Shown here piece after piece: positions 14,849 through 23,118 of a DNA stretch of 64,000 nt. Both the position numbers and the translations under genes were made by a program. The notes below the pieces were generated by a model, which ran no database searches, had not been told where the DNA came from, and saw only the letters and a list, made by a program, of their open reading frames with translations. Source of the stretch: an uncultured Bacteroidia bacterium (GTDB taxonomy: Bacteria > Bacteroidota > Bacteroidia > Bacteroidales > UBA932). The stretch's first letter is position 1. Every line of letters starts with the position of its first letter. Location of the stretch: NCBI GenBank assembly GCA_902779785.1, contig CACZDC010000010.1, positions 41,103 through 105,102 on the forward strand, in the 5' to 3' direction.

Positions 14849-15583
14849 TTATGGACAGGCGGAGGGGCGAAGGAGGCGGGTCAGGAGCATTCGGGGGTAG
14901 CCGTAGATGAGGGCGAAGAGGCAAAGGACGGTGTTGAGGACACTGATGCGGAAGAAGTCCCAGAAGGGGCGGAAGTGAGTGACGCGGTCTTCGGGATAGC
15001 TGACCTGCACCGGAACAGGAACAAGACTGATGCCTTTCCAGGCGGAGAAGACCAGCAGCGTGAGTTCGGCCTCGTAGCGGGAAGTCAGGATCCACAGCGG
15101 CGGCAAATCCTCAAGCGGATACACTCGGAAGCCAGTCTGGGTGTCCGGAAGCCGTCTGAGCGTCTGAAGGGCGAACCAGAAATTCGAGAAGCGGTTGGCG
15201 AAGCTGTTGCCGGCAGGCATCCCCTCCGCATCCAGGCGCCTGCTACCGACTACCAAAGTGCGTTCCCCGGCCGAGGCGAGAAGCAGAGGAATATCCTCCG
15301 GAGCGTGCTGACCGTCGGCATCCAAAGTTACGGCAAAGCGGTAACCGCCTTTACGCGCCGCAGTGAGCCCGGTGCGGAGCGCCCGGCCCTTGCCCTGGTT
15401 CTCCTGATGCCGCACCACTAGCGCCGGAAGGCCTTCCAGGAGCCCCTCGACCGGGATTTCGCTTCCGTCGTCCACCACGATCACCCCAATACCCTGCGCC
15501 AAAGTACGGCGGACAACATCGGCCACGGTGCGACTGTTGCCATAGGTCGGAATGACTGCACATATGTCAGAAAGCGGCACCAT
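14849..15583 (-). CDS. Glycosyltransferase family 2, last gene of the polyene cluster
   Basis: 244 residues. Residues 6-14 (ICAVIPTYG), IVVDDGS (about 35-41) and TLDADGQH (about 86-93, the DxD metal motif) define a GT-A fold of the dolichyl-phosphate-mannose-synthase-like GT2 group. The C-terminal hydrophobic stretch (FFRISVLNTVLCLFALIYGY) is probably membrane-associated. In aryl polyene and flexirubin clusters a GT2, often fused to an acyltransferase, modifies the lipid head group; here it is unfused. It begins 1 bp after the dehydratase stop, so it is the last gene of the minus-strand operon. Confidence 0.85.
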   Translation of the reverse strand: MVPLSDICAVIPTYGNSRTVADVVRRTLAQGIGVIVVDDGSEIPVEGLLEGLPALVVRHQENQGKGRALRTGLTAARKGGYRFAVTLDADGQHAPEDIPLLLASAGERTLVVGSRRLDAEGMPAGNSFANRFSNFWFALQTLRRLPDTQTGFRVYPLEDLPPLWILTSRYEAELTLLVFSAWKGISLVPVPVQVSYPEDRVTHFRPFWDFFRISVLNTVLCLFALIYGYPRMLLTRLLRPSACP

Positions 15584-15584
15584 C

Positions 15585-15929
15585 TCAACGATACTGAAGG
15601 GTCATTTTCGCGCAGAGCGTCTCTGAACAGAGGACATTCACTTTCCAGCGCAGCTCTCCGTCCGGAGCGAAGAGATAGGTTAGCAAGGTCTCCTCCCCCG
15701 GAATGACCGGCGAGACAAACTTGACATTGACCGCCTCCTCCAATTCCAACGCCCCTCCTGCACCCTCCTCCGAAAGCAGTTCCGTCGCAATCTGGATGAG
15801 TATTACTCCCGGAGTAATCGGATAGCCGGGGAAATGGGCGGCATAGACCGGCGAAGACGGATCGAGCCGGACGACGGCCTTCCCGCTCGCGCACGAAACT
15901 ATATGGTACAGGCTGTCTTTCAGGCTCAT
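15585..15929 (-). CDS. FabZ-like hot-dog 3-hydroxyacyl-ACP dehydratase
   Basis: 114 residues. AHFPGYPITPGVILIQIATE holds the catalytic His32 in the HFPGxPxTPG turn; at the usual FabZ glutamate the residue is Gln46 (VILIQ), as in the short dehydratases of Bacteroidetes polyene clusters. It would remove water from 3-hydroxyacyl-ACP during polyene extension. The ATG overlaps the stop of the LolA-like gene (ATGA). Shorter than FabZ (about 145), lacking the last strand. Confidence 0.75.
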   Translation of the reverse strand: MSLKDSLYHIVSCASGKAVVRLDPSSPVYAAHFPGYPITPGVILIQIATELLSEEGAGGALELEEAVNVKFVSPVIPGEETLLTYLFAPDGELRWKVNVLCSETLCAKMTLQYR

Positions 15930-16468
15930 TTGCGCTTGACTGAATAAAACTCTATGAAAGTGCTGTCCCCGTCGAGGCCGGAAAGCAGCACGGAATGGAT
16001 ATAATAAGTCTGAGGATCCACCTTGACGACAATCCTTGAAAACAAGCGCTTCAAGTCTCCACGGATAGGATCGAGGATAATGCTAAGTTCCTTTCCTTCA
16101 AGTGTTGACACCTTGAAATCCTTCTCGGAGGGAAGGCGGAAACGGCGAGCCGAAGCGGCGTCGGATGCGTTGAATTCACTCAAGCGAGGCGTCGGCGAGA
16201 CGATCTCCCAGCGAAGATAATCCGGCGCGGCGAGAGTGAGTTTCCCCTTTGAGACAAGATCTTCGCTGAGCATAGGGGAATGCCGCCGCTGGGTAAACTC
16301 CGCCTCGAGCGACGAAGGAAAGTTCGCCTCCTTAAGCCGCGAGAGCACCTCCGCCCCCGCCACCGAAGCCCCCGCAGAAACACCCGCAGAAGCCCCCGCC
16401 GCCGGCCCCTGCGCCGACACTTCGACGCAGAAAAGGACAGCCGCCAATATGAGAGCTAACCGCCTCAT
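15926..16468 (-). CDS. LolA-like outer-membrane lipoprotein carrier
   Basis: 180 residues from ATG 16468 (the frame is open to 16516, but the SMR-like stop overlaps the ATG at 16468). MRRLALILAAVLFCVEVSAQ is a cleavable signal peptide; an Ala/Gly-rich linker follows, then EAEFTQRRHSPMLSEDLVSK and GKLTLAAPDYLRWEIVSP, the core of the LolA beta-barrel fold. In aryl polyene clusters a LolA homologue (ApeL) probably carries the lipid through the periplasm to the outer membrane. It is translationally coupled on both sides. Confidence 0.8.
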   Translation of the reverse strand: MRRLALILAAVLFCVEVSAQGPAAGASAGVSAGASVAGAEVLSRLKEANFPSSLEAEFTQRRHSPMLSEDLVSKGKLTLAAPDYLRWEIVSPTPRLSEFNASDAASARRFRLPSEKDFKVSTLEGKELSIILDPIRGDLKRLFSRIVVKVDPQTYYIHSVLLSGLDGDSTFIEFYSVKRK

Positions 16469-16818
16469 CTTGCAATCAGGACACAACCTGTCATAACCAG
16501 GAAAACGCCCACCCACTGCACCCAGCTGACGGATTCCTTAAAAATCAAGATAGCCGCAAACATCCCGAAGACATAGCTCATACAAGAAAGCGGATAGGCT
16601 ATGCTGAAGGGGAAATGCTTGAGGATATAGAGCCAGAGCACCGTCGCAATGCCGAAGGAAACGCCGCAGCCGAGGTACCACCAGTTGGTAAGCTGGGCGC
16701 GGAAAAATTTCCAGCTCCAGCTGAATGGTCCGGAGACCGCAAGGCCGAGTTTCAGAAGGACCTGGCCGCCGCAGAGGAAGATGCTCTGCAAAAGTGCAAG
16801 AGGAATCAATTTCCACAT
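16465..16818 (-). CDS. Small four-helix membrane transporter (EamA/SMR type)
   Basis: 117 residues with four hydrophobic helices: 2-27, about 41-65, 70-90 and 95-116. The sequence LLQSIFLCGGQVLLKLGL and the C-terminal FKESVSWVQWVGVFLVMTGC are typical of single-repeat EamA/ArnE-like proteins, which work as dimers. In ArnE/F the pair flips an undecaprenyl-linked sugar, so a role in flipping the polyene lipid or a sugar carrier is possible; this is inference. It overlaps the chain-length factor gene by 13 bp. Confidence 0.75.
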   Translation of the reverse strand: MWKLIPLALLQSIFLCGGQVLLKLGLAVSGPFSWSWKFFRAQLTNWWYLGCGVSFGIATVLWLYILKHFPFSIAYPLSCMSYVFGMFAAILIFKESVSWVQWVGVFLVMTGCVLIAR

Positions 16819-17408
16819 AAGTCTCGTAAATTTTCAGGAGTAAGCTCCACGCTTCCTTCGCAGCCAAGGACCAGGGAGGTAGCCCGTGGAACCACGACTC
16901 CCGGGAAGGCAGCCTCCAGGTCAGGAGTCGTCTCGTCGAAGCAGCCGACAAGGGCATTGTCTATGTCCCCGAGGGCGATCTGCATATAAGCGTCCAGCAG
17001 CGCGCTCTCGAAAGAGCCCATCGGAATGGTGGAGGCCTGGCCGCCGCTCACGCGGTGGGAATAAGTCGCATTGTAGCCGTGGCACTTCAGCCTTATGGCA
17101 AGCAGCGAACTAATGGTGTTGTGCGTGGACTGCATAAAATGGGTAGGCTTCATAGGAGCGTCCACAAGACCTTTCATAGCCTTCAAGAAATCCTCCGAAT
17201 TCCGGATGCAGCCGAAGTCCGTCGCCGTGATGATGGCGTCCGGAACTTCCACTCCCGCCGCCTTGAGAGCCTCCGCCGAGGTCCATACCGCCCTTTTCAT
17301 CAGGGCGCCCATACGCCTCGCCTCGATGGGCGAGAAAAGCTGCCTGTAGTCCGGCTCGGCGTCGCCCGCCCGGAGGGAAGAGTGCGATATGAGATAGACC
17401 TTACGCAT
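16806..17408 (-). CDS. Ketosynthase chain-length factor, short
   Basis: 200 residues, only half of a ketosynthase. VYLISHSSLRAG at the start, AIITATDFGCIRNSEDFL and FMQSTHNTISSLLAIRLK follow the thiolase fold, but the nucleophilic Cys is replaced (STHNTIS around residue 96), and the histidine-bearing C-terminal half is absent. This is the form of the chain-length factors (ApeC-like) of aryl polyene clusters, which pair with a full ketosynthase and set the chain length. It overlaps that ketosynthase gene (17401-18552) by 8 bp, fitting a heterodimer. Confidence 0.8.
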   Translation of the reverse strand: MRKVYLISHSSLRAGDAEPDYRQLFSPIEARRMGALMKRAVWTSAEALKAAGVEVPDAIITATDFGCIRNSEDFLKAMKGLVDAPMKPTHFMQSTHNTISSLLAIRLKCHGYNATYSHRVSGGQASTIPMGSFESALLDAYMQIALGDIDNALVGCFDETTPDLEAAFPGVVVPRATSLVLGCEGSVELTPENLRDLCGN

Positions 17409-18552
17409 TGGAAATCAAAAGGGATGTGTCATTCCCACCGAAGCCGAAGGAATTGCAAAGGACGTGCCTCAACGGGCGCTCCAACTCCTTGACTGAAGGG
17501 ATTATACAGGCAGGATCGGCTTCTTTCCAGTTCAGTTGGCGGGGGACGAAGCCCTCCGAAAGCGCCAGAAGGCAGATGACCGCCTCTATGGAGCCGGAAG
17601 CGCTGGTGGTATGGCCGGTGAAGGCCTTGGTGGACGAAACCGGAGGCAACGCCTCTCCGAACACTCTCCGAAGAGCCGCCGATTCGGCCGCGTCGTTGTC
17701 CGGAGTCCCGGTGCCGTGGGCATTGACATAATCGATGTCCTCCGGACGCAAGCCGGCACTCGAAAGAGCCTTCTGCATTGCCAGGAACGCGCCCTCGCCG
17801 GTAGGTGAAGAGGCCGTCTGGTGATAGGCGTCGCAGGCATTTCCGAAGCCGGAGAGCCGGGCAAGAGCCTTTCCTCCCCGCCCGCGCAGAGACTCCTCCG
17901 ATTCAAGGATAAGGAAAGCCGCACCCTCGCCGAGATTCAGTCCGGCGCGGCTCTTGTCAAAGGGCCTGCAAGGCTCCCTGTCCACAATCATAAGCGAATT
18001 GAAGCCGTTCAGATGGAAGGAAGAAAGCGCCTCCGAACCTCCTACGGCAACCCTCGAAGCCAGACCGCTGCGGATAAGGTTCGCGCCGCACAGGATGGCA
18101 TTTGCCGCCGACGAGCAGGCCGTAGAGAGCGTAGTCGACCACAAAGCCCCGCCGAAATGGGCCGCAATCGCTTCGGTGCTCGCTCCGCAGTCGTGCAGAG
18201 CGTTGTAGACGGGAAAACTCTTCTCCGTCAGGTCCATACCGCCGACCGTCGTCCCTCCAATGAGCGGGATTGCGGACAAATCCCCGATCCCGGCCTCCTC
18301 CAAAGCCTCTTTCAAGGCCAGGATGCCAAGCAAAGAAGTCCTCGGAAGCCCTGCGGGAGCCCCGCAAAGCGCCGCCAGCTCTTCGGAAGAAGCCTTCACT
18401 TCTCCGAGAAGCACCTCCTCAAGCTGAGTTTCAAGGTACTTCCGCGGAGCAATGCCCGAACGGCCGGAGCGCAGCGAAGCGAGGGTTTCAGCCTTGCCGA
18501 ACCCGATTGCGCTCACTACCCCGGCGCCGCTTATGAAAATAGGTGGAATCAC
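17401..18552 (-). CDS. Beta-ketoacyl-ACP synthase II type (elongating KS)
   Basis: 383 residues. Catalytic triad present: Cys146 in TLSTACSSAA, His279 in VNAHGTGT, His314 in FTGHTTSASG. It is the FabF-like Claisen-condensing enzyme, and with the short chain-length factor immediately downstream it most likely forms the polyene-elongating heterodimer (ApeO-ApeC type). The gene overlaps the ACP gene upstream by 4 bp (ATGA). GC-rich and codon-typical of the window. Confidence 0.92.
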   Translation of the reverse strand: MIPPIFISGAGVVSAIGFGKAETLASLRSGRSGIAPRKYLETQLEEVLLGEVKASSEELAALCGAPAGLPRTSLLGILALKEALEEAGIGDLSAIPLIGGTTVGGMDLTEKSFPVYNALHDCGASTEAIAAHFGGALWSTTLSTACSSAANAILCGANLIRSGLASRVAVGGSEALSSFHLNGFNSLMIVDREPCRPFDKSRAGLNLGEGAAFLILESEESLRGRGGKALARLSGFGNACDAYHQTASSPTGEGAFLAMQKALSSAGLRPEDIDYVNAHGTGTPDNDAAESAALRRVFGEALPPVSSTKAFTGHTTSASGSIEAVICLLALSEGFVPRQLNWKEADPACIIPSVKELERPLRHVLCNSFGFGGNDTSLLISNA

Positions 18553-18809
18553 TTGGTCCTGTGGGCGTTGATATATTCTGCCATCACGGCGATGCTCTTC
18601 AGAACGGGCTTGCCTTCAGCCGGATTGGACAGGCGGATGCCATAGTCACGCTCCAGAAGGACAATCAGTTCCAGCACGTCGATGGAGTCCAGACCGAGAC
18701 CTTCGTCGCCGAACAAAGGGGCGTTCTCGTCGATGTCCCCGGGAGTGACCCCGTCCAGATTCAGCGAATCTATGATCTTGGTTTTCAGTTCTTTGATCAA
18801 ATCTTCCAT
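18549..18809 (-). CDS. Acyl carrier protein
   Basis: 86 residues, acidic. The phosphopantetheine site is Ser42 in GLGLDSIDVLEL. The insertion EGLGLDS, instead of the fatty-acid LGADS, is seen in carrier proteins of secondary polyketide clusters. It would hold the growing chain. Overlaps both neighbours, by 13 bp with the split gene and 4 bp with the KS gene. Confidence 0.92.
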   Translation of the reverse strand: MEDLIKELKTKIIDSLNLDGVTPGDIDENAPLFGDEGLGLDSIDVLELIVLLERDYGIRLSNPAEGKPVLKSIAVMAEYINAHRTK

Positions 18810-19320
18810 ATTACATTGTCTTTATTGAATTCATATTGTCCATTTTCGCGGCCGACGAGGAAGGCGAAGGCCTCGAAATCCTCCTCCGAGCGGCAGTCTA
18901 TCCATCCGACAACCGCCTCCCGCGTTTCCCTGTCCTGGAAAGCCTCCTCGACCGTCCTGACGAAAAGTTCCGGATCGAACTTCTCCATCACGAAGGCCGA
19001 AGTCTCCCCCGCATATTTGTTCCAACTATATTGGGAAGGGTATATACAAAGAGCGCCGGGGAAGGAAAATCCATCAGGGAGTCGCCGTAATTGCGGTCAT
19101 TGCAGTAAGAGCCGTTCCGGCTGAACATAAGTACTGCGCGGTCGTGGCGAAGCACAAAGCGGTCCGGCTCATCCTTTACGAGCATTTCCGTGAGCAGGAA
19201 GCCCAGCCTGCAGAGGACGTCCATCTTGAAGAACTTCGGATAGTCGCCGGCCACTTTGCGGTAAAGAGCCTCGAGAGACGTCCCGCAAGGGATACTGACC
19301 CGGGAAATGATGCTCAGCAT
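18797..19320 (-). pseudogene. Cluster '3-oxoacyl-ACP synthase'-like gene split by a frameshift
   Basis: The first frame (19320-18988) runs MLSIISRVSIPCGTSLEALY ... FPSPALFVYTLPNIVG and then turns to nonsense (TNMRGRLRPS). Two bases later, in another frame, sensible sequence resumes: WNKYAGETSAFVMEKFDPEL ... through VIWKI at 18797. Homologues I recall from flexirubin and aryl polyene clusters read LPNIV.GEIAIRNK.YGET in one frame, so about 16 bp seem to be missing near 19021-19025. The stop of the first part and an ATG of the second overlap (TGATG at about 18986-18990), so reinitiation could still make both halves. Whether this is a pseudogene, a functional split gene or an assembly error cannot be told here. 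Confidence 0.7.
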
Positions 19321-20363
19321 AGCTCACCTCCTTTTCTGAAAAGCAGGGCTCCGTTCACTCCCCCGAAGCCGGAAAGCAGTTTCACGAAACTCTTCTTATC
19401 CGTACGGCGCAGAGTATGGAAACCCTTGGTAGGCAGCACTATACCCTCATCCACAGCCTTCATTGAGAGTATGGATTCGAGTATCCCGGCAGCGCCCATA
19501 GTGTGGCCGAAACAGCCCTTCAGGGCATTGAGCGGCAGAGCGGTCAGACCGGCGCGGTCTATGGCTATGGCCTCCATCTCGTCATTGTAGAGCGTCGAGG
19601 TCCCGTGGACATTGACAAAGGCCAAGCTTTCCGGATCCACCCCTTCGAGGACATAGCGAAGCGCCTGGTAGCTGCCCTCCCCGGTCCTGGAAGGCCCGGA
19701 GATATGGTTTGCGTCATTCCGTATGGCCCCCTCGGCAAGTTCCCATCCGTCCTCTCCGGCGGAAAGGACCATCGTCGCGACCGCCTCCCCGAGATTGAGT
19801 CCGTCCCTTTCGGCGTCAAACGGACGGCAGGGTTTGGAAGAAAGAGCTTTGAGCGACTGGAAGCCGCAGACTATGAAGCGGGACTGAAGTTCCGCACCCG
19901 TCACTATCACCTTGTCAAAGGCGCCGGAAAGAATCATCCTGCGGCCCTGGACAAGTGCGGCAAGGCCTGAAATACAGGCATTTGAAACCACCAGCGGAGG
20001 GTTGGGATTACCCAGGGCGTCGGCCAGGACACGGGCGGAAGCGGCTAGGGAAACATCCCTCAGGCCGAGAGCCTCGACATCCCCTTTGATCGATGACAGC
20101 ACAATTCCGCAGCGCCTGTCGGAGGGGTCTATCCCTGCCTCCTCGGCGGCCTTGCGGGCGGAATCGACAATCAGAGCATTGAAAAGCGGCCCGTCCGTCC
20201 GAGGGCGATCCAGCAGCGAAGCCACGAAAGGCTCCGGAACCCCGAAAGTGCCTTCGTGCAGCTTCAGGGCGCTTTCCCCCTCCAGCACGGCCGAGAAATT
20301 CTCCGAAACCCCGTCCCCGAGAGGCGACAGGATATGGCTTCCTATGCAGATGACTTTCCTCAT
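19314..20363 (-). CDS. Beta-ketoacyl-ACP synthase family protein
   Basis: 349 residues. Cys130 in VVSNACISGL, His253 in VNVHGTST and His287 in CFGHTMGAAG complete the ketosynthase triad. It is shorter than FabF, with a reduced N-terminal lobe. In aryl polyene clusters a second KS of this kind accompanies the ApeP dehydratase gene. It overlaps the dehydratase by 4 bp and the split gene by 7 bp. Its specific condensation step is not deducible. Confidence 0.88.
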   Translation of the reverse strand: MRKVICIGSHILSPLGDGVSENFSAVLEGESALKLHEGTFGVPEPFVASLLDRPRTDGPLFNALIVDSARKAAEEAGIDPSDRRCGIVLSSIKGDVEALGLRDVSLAASARVLADALGNPNPPLVVSNACISGLAALVQGRRMILSGAFDKVIVTGAELQSRFIVCGFQSLKALSSKPCRPFDAERDGLNLGEAVATMVLSAGEDGWELAEGAIRNDANHISGPSRTGEGSYQALRYVLEGVDPESLAFVNVHGTSTLYNDEMEAIAIDRAGLTALPLNALKGCFGHTMGAAGILESILSMKAVDEGIVLPTKGFHTLRRTDKKSFVKLLSGFGGVNGALLFRKGGELC

Positions 20364-20797
20364 AGGGCGGCCTCCTGCCCGAGGGCGGTCTTGAGATTGG
20401 CCTTGGCCAGTACTTCATCGCCGGAGCGGACCACCACGTCGACCATAGTCACGTTCTCTATTTCCTGGACAAGACTGACGGTGGTCTCTATCGTCTCTCC
20501 GACCTGCGGCAGGCGGAATATCTTTCCCCCGCGTATGGCTCCGATATAGCCGATCCGTATCGGAATATTCAGGATGAATCTCGAAATATAGCCTGTCCTG
20601 GCGGCACTGCTCTGGGCCATATTTTCCAGAAGCCCGGCCGCTCCAAGACGGGAATCTTCGAGCAGCATCCCGCCCTCCTTCACCAGAAAACGTGTCCTGA
20701 CGGCTGCCTCGTCATAATGGACAATGCTGTCCACGAAGAGGAAAGGCGGCCGCTGGGGCAGGATTTCACTCGCCGGTATGGGGGCGAAAGCGCTCAT
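20360..20797 (-). CDS. ApeP-like hot-dog 3-hydroxyacyl-ACP dehydratase
   Basis: 145 residues. ILPQRPPFLFVDSI at residues 13-26 and GLLENMAQSSAARTGY are the two conserved segments of ApeP/FabZ-like dehydratases of polyene clusters. Where classical enzymes have His after LP the residue is Gln, which is common in Bacteroidetes members of this group; the acidic helix residue Glu is kept. It should dehydrate 3-hydroxyacyl-ACP to form the conjugated double bonds. Four-base overlaps with both neighbours. Confidence 0.82.
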   Translation of the reverse strand: MSAFAPIPASEILPQRPPFLFVDSIVHYDEAAVRTRFLVKEGGMLLEDSRLGAAGLLENMAQSSAARTGYISRFILNIPIRIGYIGAIRGGKIFRLPQVGETIETTVSLVQEIENVTMVDVVVRSGDEVLAKANLKTALGQEAAL

Positions 20798-21711
20798 TTC
20801 CAGAAGTCGAAAAAGTTATACCACTGGTCTGGATACTCCCTGACTATGCTCTCCATACGGGAGGCGTAAGCCTGGGCCATCGCGGAGACCTGCTCGGCGC
20901 GGGAAGCTTCCCGGTCTATCGCAAGTTCCTCAATATAAACGCGGTAGCGGCGATACCCGTCCTTCATCACGAAGACTGAGATCACTGGGACGTTCCTCTG
21001 GGCAGCAAGGGTGAAAGGTCCTGCCGGAAAACTTGCGGGAGCACCGAAGAATTCCGCCCTGACAGTCTTTCCGGATCCGTACACACGGTCTCCCGGCATA
21101 GTCACTATCTGGCCGTCGGCAAGGGCATTGTTCAGCGTGAACACGTGGGACAGGTCCGGCTGGACTGGCACCATCTCGACATTCGTGGAAGAAAAGACCC
21201 TTCCGCGGTTTGCGGCGATGGTCCCGCTTTCCCCGGGATAGACCAGGGCGTGGACTTTCTTCAGTTTGGAAGTGAACATATAGCCGGCCATTTCGAAGCA
21301 TCCGGTATGCGACGAGAGCATCATAAAGCCGCCGTCTTCCTTTTCCAGACGGTCGAAAATATCCTTGCGGTACTCGTCCACCTTGAATTTCTTGCCGGCA
21401 TAGACGGCGAAACGGTCGAGAACCACCATCCCGAAACCGAACTCATTGGAATAGACGTGAAGGAAACTCTTTAGAGGTCCATAGCCTATCCTCTTGCGGA
21501 AAAAAGCGTAGGAAGGACGGAATCCGCCTCCGAAGAGCATATAGAACGGAATCACCAGGCCCATCACGCCGTACATAAGCCAAAGCGGCAGCACGCGGAT
21601 AAGCGCGATCAGCATCCGCTGCATCCAGGGAGTGCCGTCAGTACGGCCCTGCCATTCACTGTGTTCGAACTCAGCCAAGTTTCTCCGCGATGAAGTTACA
21701 GAACTCCCCAT
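20794..21711 (-). CDS. LpxL/HtrB-like lysophospholipid acyltransferase
   Basis: Up to 305 residues. An amphipathic N-terminus and membrane helix (LIRVLPLWLMYGVMGLVIPF) precede the HX4E catalytic motif SSHTGCFEMAG and the segment TMPGDRVYGSGKTVRAEFFG. These match lipid-A-type acyltransferases; in aryl polyene clusters the equivalent (ApeD) attaches or anchors the acyl chain in the inner membrane. The ATG at 21711 overlaps the ACP gene by 41 bp; a TTG at 21678, just at the ACP stop, begins LAEFEHSEWQGRTDGTPWMQ, the usual N-terminus of the family, and may be the true start. Confidence 0.85.
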   Translation of the reverse strand: MGSSVTSSRRNLAEFEHSEWQGRTDGTPWMQRMLIALIRVLPLWLMYGVMGLVIPFYMLFGGGFRPSYAFFRKRIGYGPLKSFLHVYSNEFGFGMVVLDRFAVYAGKKFKVDEYRKDIFDRLEKEDGGFMMLSSHTGCFEMAGYMFTSKLKKVHALVYPGESGTIAANRGRVFSSTNVEMVPVQPDLSHVFTLNNALADGQIVTMPGDRVYGSGKTVRAEFFGAPASFPAGPFTLAAQRNVPVISVFVMKDGYRRYRVYIEELAIDREASRAEQVSAMAQAYASRMESIVREYPDQWYNFFDFWK

Positions 21712-21913
21712 AAGTGGGAAGAGCCTTGAAATCCTCCGGTTTCATCTTGAAGCCGAACTCCTGCTCTACCAGCACGACGACGTCCACGACCTCCAGGGAG
21801 TCGATCCCGAGATCCTCTTTCAGACGTGCCTCAGGGCTGATCTTGTCTTCGTCTATTTCCAGTTCATCTATGAGGAAGGCGTTGACCTTCTCTTCAATTT
21901 CATTGATACTCAC
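21671..21913 (-). CDS. Acyl carrier protein
   Basis: 80 residues. Ser39 in LGIDSLEVVDVVVLVE is the 4'-phosphopantetheine site. This is the second carrier of the cluster. It follows the methyltransferase by 4 bp. A candidate activating enzyme (Sfp-like PPTase) is at 42037. Confidence 0.93.
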   Translation of the reverse strand: MSINEIEEKVNAFLIDELEIDEDKISPEARLKEDLGIDSLEVVDVVVLVEQEFGFKMKPEDFKALPTYGEFCNFIAEKLG

Positions 21914-21917
21914 TTTG

Positions 21918-23015
21918 TTAAGCGTTTTTAAGTTTACAAATCATAATACTGTGTCCCTGACCGAGACCGTCGGAAACGGACTCGACCTCCATACCTGCCT
22001 CCCTTACGAGGCGGGCCATATCGTCGGAATGGTACATTTTCGAATTTCCGTTTGCCATCACGGTGAAATACAGGCTTGTCATCGTCAGGCAGAAGGCAGC
22101 CGCTTCGAATCTCTGGCGGTCCCAGAATGTCTCCATAATGCAGAGCCGCGCCTCCGGGGAGAGAATCTTAGCGGCACGCTGGAGGATGGAAAGTATCTCG
22201 TCCTCGGAGAAGCAGTCCAGGAACTGGCTCATCCAGATTATGTCCGGATGGACATCCTCAGGGAAGGCGGCGTCGCGGTCCAGAAGGTTCATAGGACAGG
22301 CGTCGATCCTGTCTGCGCCCTCCTTGCCGGCGGTTTCCGAGCGCATCATCTCTATCTGCTGGGGCAGGTCCACTATGGTCACCTTCACATCCTTGTCATA
22401 GCCGACGCAGCGCATCGCGAAGCGGCCGGTATTGCCTCCTACGTCCATAATCCGCGAAGGATGGAGGCCGAAGAGGATCTCGAGGGCCGGATCGAAGGAA
22501 TTGTCCGAGTAGAAATGGTCGAAGGCGAACCAGCTCTCCCTGGCCCTGGGCGGCAGGCTGGACAGTCCCTCATAGATGGTCGGCCAGGGGCCGAAATGCT
22601 TCAGACCGGCGGGACGGCCTTCCTTCAGGGATTCCTCGAGATGGAAAAAACCCTCGTAATTGATGTCGTTAGTGAAGTCTATGTTCACCCTGGTAGCCAT
22701 ATCGTTAAGCAGGAACCAGCCAGTCTTGGACAGGGAATACTTGTCGGTTTCGGCGTTTATGAGCACAGAGCCAATGGACAGGGATGCCTCCAGGAGGACT
22801 TTTACGGCGTACTCGCTGAGGGAAGTAGCCTCAACTATCTCAGGGAGAGTCCTTTCCTTTTCGCGGAGCAGTTCAAATATGCCGAACTTTATCATCAGCC
22901 GGGAGACCTGATACACGACGGGACCGAAAGCGATGAATTCCGCAAGACGCTGCGCTTCACGCGCACTCAGATGCTCCTTCGTATAGGCTTCCTTGATTGC
23001 CGGAAACAAATTCAT
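21918..23015 (-). CDS. SAM-dependent O-methyltransferase with winged-helix dimerisation domain
   Basis: 365 residues. The first 100 residues (AEFIAFGPVVYQVSRLMIKF, TSLSEYAVKVLLEASLSIG) are the winged-helix dimerisation domain of plant-type/polyketide O-methyltransferases. SRIMDVGGNTGRFAMRCVG is SAM motif I, and VTIVDLPQQIEMM the acidic loop. Such enzymes methylate phenolic hydroxyls, which fits the aryl head group of aryl polyenes or flexirubins. It is the first gene of the minus-strand arm, directly under the bidirectional promoter. Confidence 0.85.
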   Translation of the reverse strand: MNLFPAIKEAYTKEHLSAREAQRLAEFIAFGPVVYQVSRLMIKFGIFELLREKERTLPEIVEATSLSEYAVKVLLEASLSIGSVLINAETDKYSLSKTGWFLLNDMATRVNIDFTNDINYEGFFHLEESLKEGRPAGLKHFGPWPTIYEGLSSLPPRARESWFAFDHFYSDNSFDPALEILFGLHPSRIMDVGGNTGRFAMRCVGYDKDVKVTIVDLPQQIEMMRSETAGKEGADRIDACPMNLLDRDAAFPEDVHPDIIWMSQFLDCFSEDEILSILQRAAKILSPEARLCIMETFWDRQRFEAAAFCLTMTSLYFTVMANGNSKMYHSDDMARLVREAGMEVESVSDGLGQGHSIMICKLKNA

Positions 23016-23043
23016 ACCATTCTGTCAATTACAGTTTAACTTA

Positions 23044-23099
23044 CGAAGGTAATCATTATTGAAGATTTTTGCAAAAAAAGGCTTGTTTCACTATCTTTG
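23044..23099. promoter_or_regulatory. Bidirectional promoter between the two arms of the polyene cluster
   Basis: Plus strand: TTTG 23068-23071, 20-bp spacer, TATCTTTG 23092-23099, giving a start about 13 nt before the ATG at 23119. Minus strand: TTTG (plus 23072-23075), 20-bp spacer, TACCTTCG (plus 23044-23051), serving the methyltransferase at 23015. The two -33 elements are adjacent in one TTTTTGCAAAAAAA stretch, so polymerases would compete or be co-regulated. Confidence 0.75.
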
Positions 23100-23118
23100 C
23101 AGGCAAAGACACGCACGT

